Source: Pyropia yezoensis
Lineage: Eukaryota; Rhodophyta; Bangiophyceae; Bangiales; Bangiaceae
Length of the DNA: 64,000 nucleotides
NCBI GenBank assembly: GCA_009829735.1
Contig: CM020619.1
Span: forward strand, 4,231,727-4,295,726
Direction of reading: 5' to 3'
This document shows, piece after piece, positions 58,711 through 64,000 of this stretch (positions are counted from its first letter, which is position 1; every line of letters starts with the position of its first letter). The position numbers and the translations under genes are program-made. Below the pieces are notes generated by a model that saw nothing but the letters and a program-made list of their open reading frames with translations, did no database searches and was not told the DNA's origin.

Positions 58711-60458
58711 GGCTCCGAGGAGTCCTTAGAGGTTTCGGTCTCCAGGTCAAAGTCCGTAGGAGCTTCCCTTGCCAGAGCCTCCGTGATGCTCTGTAAGGTT
58801 GCCACTCGGATGGCATGTATCTGTGCCTTGTCCATCTTGGAGGGTGCCCGCCGGTCAGCCCAGTTGACCGCCTTTGCAAACACCAGTCCTTGACGCTTGA
58901 GTTTCTCCTGGAGATCCTCGGGAATGGTCGGGCACTGGTAGGACATATGATCCTCCTTCTGGCACAGCCAGCAAGACCGGAACCGCTGGTTCCTGATCTG
59001 CTTGGGGGCGACCAGGGAAGGTTGCTCCTTAGAAACGAAGCCGCCCCACTTGTCCCTTGACTCCATGGGTGAGGCCTCGCCAACTGCGAGTACCGGTACA
59101 GGGTTATCACCTCCCTTATACTTGTCGGGTCCGGGACGAACTCGCGACAACGGCTTGGGGGTTGATACCATAGGAGCCTGGAGGGCCTTGGCTTGCCGGT
59201 GCTTGCCCTGGGTGTAGGCCATCAACTGCTGGAAGGTATGTTCTTGATGTTCCTGGTTGTAGTTCTCCGCATCCACTTGAAGATATTCAGGAAGCCCCTC
59301 CGAGAAGATCATCTTGAGCCTGTCCTCAGGGTAAACGTTGCCGCAAGCATCGCTCATCTCCCGGACACGACGGGCGAACGCCTCTGGAGTCTCTTGTCTC
59401 TCCATGGTTGCCCGGTTCAGCCTACCGACTGCCTTACGCAGGGAGTCCGCGTCTGCGTAGTTGGACAGGAGCCAGTTGACCGCCTCTGGATAACTCGCGA
59501 CGGTACGTCCAACAATGTGCCCGGCAGAGTCTGGTAGAACCTGTGCAAACCGCTGTTCCGCTTCTCCGGTCATGAAGTTAACCAAGAGATAGAGAGCCTT
59601 GCCCTCGGACACATCGTTGTCATTGCATGCCTTGACAAACCGGCGCAGGAAGGCAAAGATAAGCGCCGGTCTCTTCCCGGAAAACTTAGGATGTCCCCCA
59701 AAGCTCGGCTGCATTCGCCGGTTCAGGGATGCCATCTTCTTGGCCATCTTCCGGGTGTAACCTTGGTCTTGGTTCTCCAGCCGGTAGTTACCCCAATACG
59801 TGACCTTGTTCAGGGTGGCATCTCCCACTTGGTGGGCAGGGAAGTCGAACTCGACTAGCCTGCGCCGGGTAGGACCGGGAGATGCATCCCAGTCATATCC
59901 CTCCTCAGAGCTGGAGGAACTGGTCTCGCTGGTGCTAGAGCGGCGGCGACGACGCCGACGCCTACGGCTGCTCCGGTCACCGGTCTTGGAGCTCCCCGCC
60001 CCATAGGACGCAAGGGGAGGAAAAGCTTGGCCGGTCCCAGGAGTCGAAGTCTCAGGAAGACCCGTAGAACCAGTCATAGCGGTGCCTCTGGCACTGCTAG
60101 TGCCCACAGGAAGAGGTGTATACACCCAGCTGCCATGTGTGGGTCCAGGAGTAAACACACCAGGGGCTATCCCTGGAGGTTGAAGAGTAGAACCGACAGG
60201 AGGGAGACGCCTGCTGCGAGCGGACTCAAACGCCGTTGACCCCGGGGTGGCTCCCACAGGAGGAACAGCCGGAGGAACAAGAGCAGGCGGTACTTGGCCG
60301 CCTGTAGACTCCAGTCCACTACCGGATGTCACGCCCAGGTCTGCTTCACCCGTAGGGAGAACGCCGGGTTGGGCACCATCCCCCGCGGTGACCAGGGATG
60401 CGTCAAGGGACGCGGGGTCTACCCCTTCGGGCACCGTCGTGCCAGGGAGGGTAGCCAT
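58698..60458 (-). CDS. gag: Gag of gypsy family 2 (copy 2)
   Basis: Identical to 48889-50649 in protein sequence: same ATG context, CCHC knuckle and ending. Confidence 0.92.
   Translation of the reverse strand: MATLPGTTVPEGVDPASLDASLVTAGDGAQPGVLPTGEADLGVTSGSGLESTGGQVPPALVPPAVPPVGATPGSTAFESARSRRLPPVGSTLQPPGIAPGVFTPGPTHGSWVYTPLPVGTSSARGTAMTGSTGLPETSTPGTGQAFPPLASYGAGSSKTGDRSSRRRRRRRRRSSTSETSSSSSEEGYDWDASPGPTRRRLVEFDFPAHQVGDATLNKVTYWGNYRLENQDQGYTRKMAKKMASLNRRMQPSFGGHPKFSGKRPALIFAFLRRFVKACNDNDVSEGKALYLLVNFMTGEAEQRFAQVLPDSAGHIVGRTVASYPEAVNWLLSNYADADSLRKAVGRLNRATMERQETPEAFARRVREMSDACGNVYPEDRLKMIFSEGLPEYLQVDAENYNQEHQEHTFQQLMAYTQGKHRQAKALQAPMVSTPKPLSRVRPGPDKYKGGDNPVPVLAVGEASPMESRDKWGGFVSKEQPSLVAPKQIRNQRFRSCWLCQKEDHMSYQCPTIPEDLQEKLKRQGLVFAKAVNWADRRAPSKMDKAQIHAIRVATLQSITEALAREAPTDFDLETETSKDSSEPGNE
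58704..58710 (-). promoter_or_regulatory. GGGAAAC -1 frameshift heptamer (copy 2)
   Basis: Same site as 48895-48901. Confidence 0.75.
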
Positions 60459-60646
60459 GTTGGTCTCTTGACAGCCACAGTCCAGTTACCTGCGTGTCCA
60501 AAGATCGCAAGACCACAAGAGAGGGGTTGGAGAGCCAGGAATGGGGTTCCCGTGAACGGGTGCAAATAATTCCCAAACCACAGAAAAAGACAGAATAGGA
60601 ACAACGCAACCGCTGCTCCCAAATGTCTCTTCTCAAACACTCCAAT

Positions 60647-60663
60647 CCCCTGCTGCTCCACCA
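60647..60663 (-). other. tRNA primer-binding site (copy 2)
   Basis: Identical to 50838-50854, four bases from LTR 4. Confidence 0.75.
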
Positions 60664-60667
60664 AATA

Positions 60668-61241
60668 TGTGGTATAAAACTCGATCCTCTCAGACACGTG
60701 TCAATATCCCTCGGGGGAAAGGGACAGGTAACGCAGAAAGGGGAACTACGAGAATGGTATGCCTGTTGCCTCACGTGCCTGCTCGCAGGGCAAACAGATA
60801 CGCACGGTAGTGCACACGGGGAAGAGGAAAGCAAACGCGCAGTTGTCTTTTTCCCTGAGGGCGCGGGCCGAGGGCGCCTCGCTGTCCCTCTTAACGTGCA
60901 TCTGGGGGAACCCCGGCACGTTGGCCCGGTAGCCCCCCCCCATAACCCCGAGTGGCCCCGACCCGAGTCTAACCTCGTCAGGTCGGGGGCCACTATCACT
61001 ACTAATTCTATTCCCACTCACTAATCTCACACTCAAATTCTCTCAAATCAAGTCCCTCACAAATATGCAAAAACACATCAGAAATCCCTCTCTCGCGTGT
61101 GGATAGCGTAGTCCACCGCATCCCAGTGCCGGGCACGGGCCACGGCCGCCAACCATCGCCACACGGCGGGCGTGTTCTGGCACCTGGTGCCCTCTGGTTG
61201 CAGTCCCGGGTCGGCGCCAAGTCGGGGCCAGGGATGCTACA
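60668..61241 (-). mobile_element. Family-2 LTR 4 (5' LTR of the right unit)
   Basis: 574 bp, matching LTR 1 including tract lengths (nine C, four A). The right flank begins GCGAC, the same 5 bp that precede LTR 1. Confidence 0.93.
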
Positions 61242-61246
61242 GCGAC

Positions 61247-63046
61247 CGGTTGCGTGACAACGCTGGCCGACAGCCACAGGCAACGTGCAGTGCAGGCTGC
61301 CACAGCACAGTGCCTGCTACATCGTCTCAAAAAGGCATGCTTTTTCTTTGCTTGGCAGACCCCGCAAGCCTTCGTCGGCCGTTGTTTTGGCAGTTTGGGC
61401 CCAGGCGATTATCGATTTTTTGTTTTTCACTTACATTGCAAGGGTTAGGTCCATTGACGGCCTTCATTTTTTACGGAAAAAAGCGTCAGGAGCAAGGCTG
61501 TCTGGGCGTTTAAAACCAGCAGGGCAAACTGACTTAATTACTAGTTAAATCATTACTGACTTAACATATTCAATGTGCGTCCAGGTTGTGAATCCATAGC
61601 TGATGGAGCCTGCGTCACATTGCTGTCCGACGCGGCCCAGTCATTACTAGATGGTTCTGGATGATCTTGCATGTTGCGATCGCTGCTGACGGTGACACCA
61701 CGCGAGTTCCATAGTGGTCGAAACCGTGATTGCGTAAGACTCTGGAAGGTGATGGAATGTTACGGAGCCAATCGCGTGGTTCCATCAGATTTCGTCAGCC
61801 GTGCTGCCACATGTCGGCCGCGCTGGCAGTTTGACGCTGCATCCTCGCGCTGCGTTGTGTGCTTGTTTTGCCTTGTGTGCATGCTTTGCCTGTGGGGTGT
61901 GGAGTGCCGTCTCACGCCTGTGGTGAGACACTCCGCGCCTATACAAGCGCTCCCTCGCATCGAGTAGCTAGGAGGGAGGAGGGAGAAGACAAGCGGGGCT
62001 CACTGCATAGACTCGTGCTTGGGTGCGCACAGACGACGGCCACCCTCTGCTCGATTGCCCGGTCGGTTCGAAAGCCGTCGGCTCCCACTTTCTACTTCTA
62101 AATAGACTCTTTCACTAGGAATCCACACAGGTCACTTGGCTTTGATTTCGCTCACGTCCTCCCCTTGCACAGTCTGCCCGAACTCAGGAAACGTCTTGGT
62201 CAGTGGCACGAACTGCCACCAAACCGACTGGATCTCGACCGGAGTGCGGGTACAGCTGAGGCCACGGCTTTGGCATAGCGACGAAAATACCTCTGGCCCT
62301 GATTCACTACTCGGACCGGTGCAACGCTGTCGCGTGGAACGGAAGCTGAATGGTTCTATCGCTCGGCTACTCTGACCGAATCGTACATGCGGTGTGCTCC
62401 ATGCGCCGTTTTACGTCATACCGACGTTTCATGATGAAGCGCAGCTCGGAGCCTGCCGTATATTCAATGTGCGTCCATGTCACCTGGCTTTCATTTCGTG
62501 CACGTCCTCCCCTTGCACAGTCCGCCCGAACTCAGAAAATGTCTTGGGCAGTAGTACAAGCTGCCACCGAACCGACTGGATCTCGACCGGAGTGCGGGTA
62601 CAGCTGAGGCCACGGCTTCGGCATAGCGACGAAAATACCCCTGGCCCTGATTCACGAGTCGGACCCGTGTAACGTGGTCGCGTGGAACGAGAGCTGAATG
62701 GCAATATAGTTAGGCAATTTGACGGAATGGTACGTGCTGTGTGCTCCATGATCCGCTCACATCGAATCATTTTACATTATTCCGCCGTTTTATAATGCGC
62801 CGCCGCTCAGAGCCTGCGAAGCCTGTCGAGCACGTTTGTCGGTGCGCTAGAATTCACGTGGGACACGGCATATGTTATGCATATTCATCTTGGCATGTCT
62901 ATAGGTCAACCGCCGATCGCTCGTCCATCATATCCGATGTTCAGTCAACCAAGTCTTTTTTTTTTCGCGAGTTTGCACGGGCGAGTGTTATTAGATGATG
63001 TGTTTCCTTATGCATATAGAGTGAGCCCTCCTAAGATGCATTCTGG
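61247..63046. other. Non-coding, moderately AT-rich flank with a tandem duplication
   Basis: No supported gene. Short frames (for example 61671-61967, 62136-62375) match nothing I recognise. The only clear structure is the duplication at 62,120-62,815. The phrase TATTCAATGTGCGTCCA also occurs near 61567 and 62461, suggesting a further diverged unit to the left. Confidence 0.45.
62120..62815. repeat. Tandem duplication, unit about 348 bp
   Basis: Two adjacent diverged copies (roughly 62,120-62,467 and 62,468-62,815). Matching landmarks are CACGTCCTCCCCTTGCACAG (62153 and 62501), ACCGACTGGATCTCGACCGG and GGCATAGCGACGAAAATACC. Point differences are scattered, so the duplication is not recent. 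No ORF is conserved between the copies beyond short frames. Confidence 0.85.
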
Positions 63047-64000
63047 CAGAGGTGGACGGTGATTTTAATGTTATTTAAATCACCTTGATTTTAACGATTT
63101 TAATCATTAAAATCAGGGCTGTTGTGATTTAAATCACATGCCCTATCCCAGCAAATGCTGCATACTTAAGATTCTGCCAGGGAATTCGACCTGTTGACCA
63201 AGACGGCGCAGCTGCGCTCGGTGGGGAGGGCGTGGCAACGACTCCCCAGGCGCACCTGGCGCAAACACAAGGCGAGGGCGGCACGGCCGGCACTCGTACG
63301 CGCACACCTGCGCACGCGTTAGCGACGACGACGCGCTTCTTGTTCCTCCGCATCTACTAGCAATCTTATTCTTTCTCTCGCCATCATCGCGCTTCCCTAC
63401 GGTACGTGCCGTGCACCTCCTGTGGGATTGCCGCCGTGGCACCTCGACCCCCTTGTTCTTGACCCTGTCGCTTGGTCTGCTTGTGCTCAGTCGGATGGTC
63501 TCTGACGCTTCTGCCCTCTTTTGCTTTGGCCCTCCCCACTTGTGCCTTTCTACTCCGCGTCAATGTCTATCTCTCTTTTGCGTCTGCACACAGGCTGCCG
63601 TGGGGGATGAATCCCCTTCTGACAGTGCCGTCCCATCTGGCGGGCCCGCATCGCCAGAGCGGACATTGACGAAGCGTGGGCGACCCGCCAGCGAGTGCTC
63701 GTCACACTACGTGTTTGACAAGGTCCGCCGCAAGATGACGTGCCGGGCGTGTCTCGTGTGCTTCTCTTTGCAGCCCGGCCGCTACAGGGCCCACCTTCTG
63801 TCGTGCACAAAGTTTAAGACGAAGGATGTATAAGAGTACAACCGGCTGGCAGGTGCAACGGTCTTCACGGACGGCATACGTCGGGAATCCGCGAGTCAGG
63901 GCGTTGGTGCCGACGTGGGCGTAAGGATTTCCCCCCTAATCCCATGCCTCATACCTAAGGGATAATATCTGGGCCCTCTCCTTACAGATCCTGCCGAACC
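63047..64000 (+). mobile_element. 5' end of a probable hAT element (continues past the window)
   Basis: Begins CAGAGGTGGACGGTGATTTT, a typical hAT-like terminus, followed by AT-rich subterminal repeats built on GATTTTAA and TTTAAATCA, including the 14-bp palindrome GTGATTTAAATCAC at 63124-63137. About 450 bp later comes an exon encoding a BED-type zinc finger, the usual N-terminal domain of hAT transposases. The 3' end and the target duplication cannot be seen. Confidence 0.5.
63594..63920 (+). pseudogene. BED zinc-finger exon of a hAT-type transposase, with an in-frame stop
   Basis: Predicted exon between an acceptor (CTGCACACAG at 63593) and a donor (GGGC/GTAAGG at 63920/63921); a following acceptor TCCTTACAG ends at 63987. 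It encodes TKRGRPASECSSHYVFDKVRRKMTCRACLVCF and then HLLSC: the aromatic, Cys-x2-Cys and His-x3-Cys spacing of BED fingers, which bind DNA in hAT transposases. A TAA at 63831 interrupts the frame, but protein-like sequence continues for 29 codons to the donor, so the stop looks like a mutation (one C-to-T step). The 5' exon with the start codon is not identified. Confidence 0.5.

Larger units (their letters stand above)
41772..61246 (-). mobile_element. Tandem array of gypsy family 2 bounded by one target duplication
   Basis: GCGAC occurs immediately outside the first LTR (41772-41776) and immediately outside the last (61242-61246). In between lie LTR, internal region, LTR, a short piece of a second internal region, a 168-N gap, the end of a third LTR, a complete internal region, and a fourth LTR. 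The two complete internal regions encode the same proteins. The number of units is uncertain because of the gap. Confidence 0.85.

Noticed and set aside
1..64000. tRNA, rRNA and CRISPR features
   Set aside because: I looked for T-loop words, conserved rRNA stretches and regularly spaced direct repeats; the only T-loop-like word (18303) is part of an LTR hairpin, and nothing else qualified.

Overview
This window is nuclear DNA of a GC-rich eukaryote. It has GT-AG introns, Kozak-type start contexts, long poly-C/poly-G runs and abundant LTR retrotransposons. I cannot name the species. A compact-gene, GC-rich lineage such as a bangiophyte red alga (Porphyra/Pyropia) would fit, but that is a guess from composition.

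Positions 1-14,400 are a gene island with six recognisable genes alternating in strand: a mu-like glutathione S-transferase (+), the ESCRT-II subunit VPS25 (-, four exons that I assembled by hand), a small membrane-anchored protein with four CxxCxGxG motifs (+), an NT-C2 plus coiled-coil protein (-), the TPR phosphatase PP5 (+, two exons) and an animal-type uridine phosphorylase (-, two exons). They are unrelated housekeeping functions; nothing suggests an operon-like unit.

From about 14,700 to the end the window is transposon territory. In order: repeat-rich non-coding DNA (14.4-17.5 kb); the 3' end of a chromodomain Ty3/gypsy element with its LTR (17.5-19.4 kb); a broken gag-protease of another retroelement (20.5-22.2 kb), interrupted inside the protease by gypsy family 1; two copies of family 1 in inverted orientation (22.2-38.0 kb), which share the same nonsense lesions; a PIF/Harbinger element with an altered catalytic residue (38.1-39.8 kb); a solo family-1 LTR with a 5-bp target duplication (40.8-41.2 kb); a tandem array of gypsy family 2 bounded by one 5-bp target duplication (41.8-61.2 kb, containing an assembly gap); a 348-bp tandem duplication (62.1-62.8 kb); and the start of a probable hAT element (63.0 kb onward).

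The most interesting material lies in the two gypsy families. (1) Both carry, between pol and the 3' LTR, a long ORF on the opposite strand. The two antisense ORFs are recognisably homologous although the elements are well diverged; the family-2 copy is an intact 705-residue protein. (2) Both families place the heptamer GGGAAAC one codon before the gag stop, with pol in the -1 frame, as expected for programmed frameshifting. (3) Family 1 is studded, in all reading frames and in both its sense and antisense genes, with odd-length palindromes centred on CAA(C/G)TTG, about twenty times more often than chance, while family 2 is not. The gag-pol and antisense genes of family 2 are intact and its LTRs nearly identical, so it may have moved very recently.
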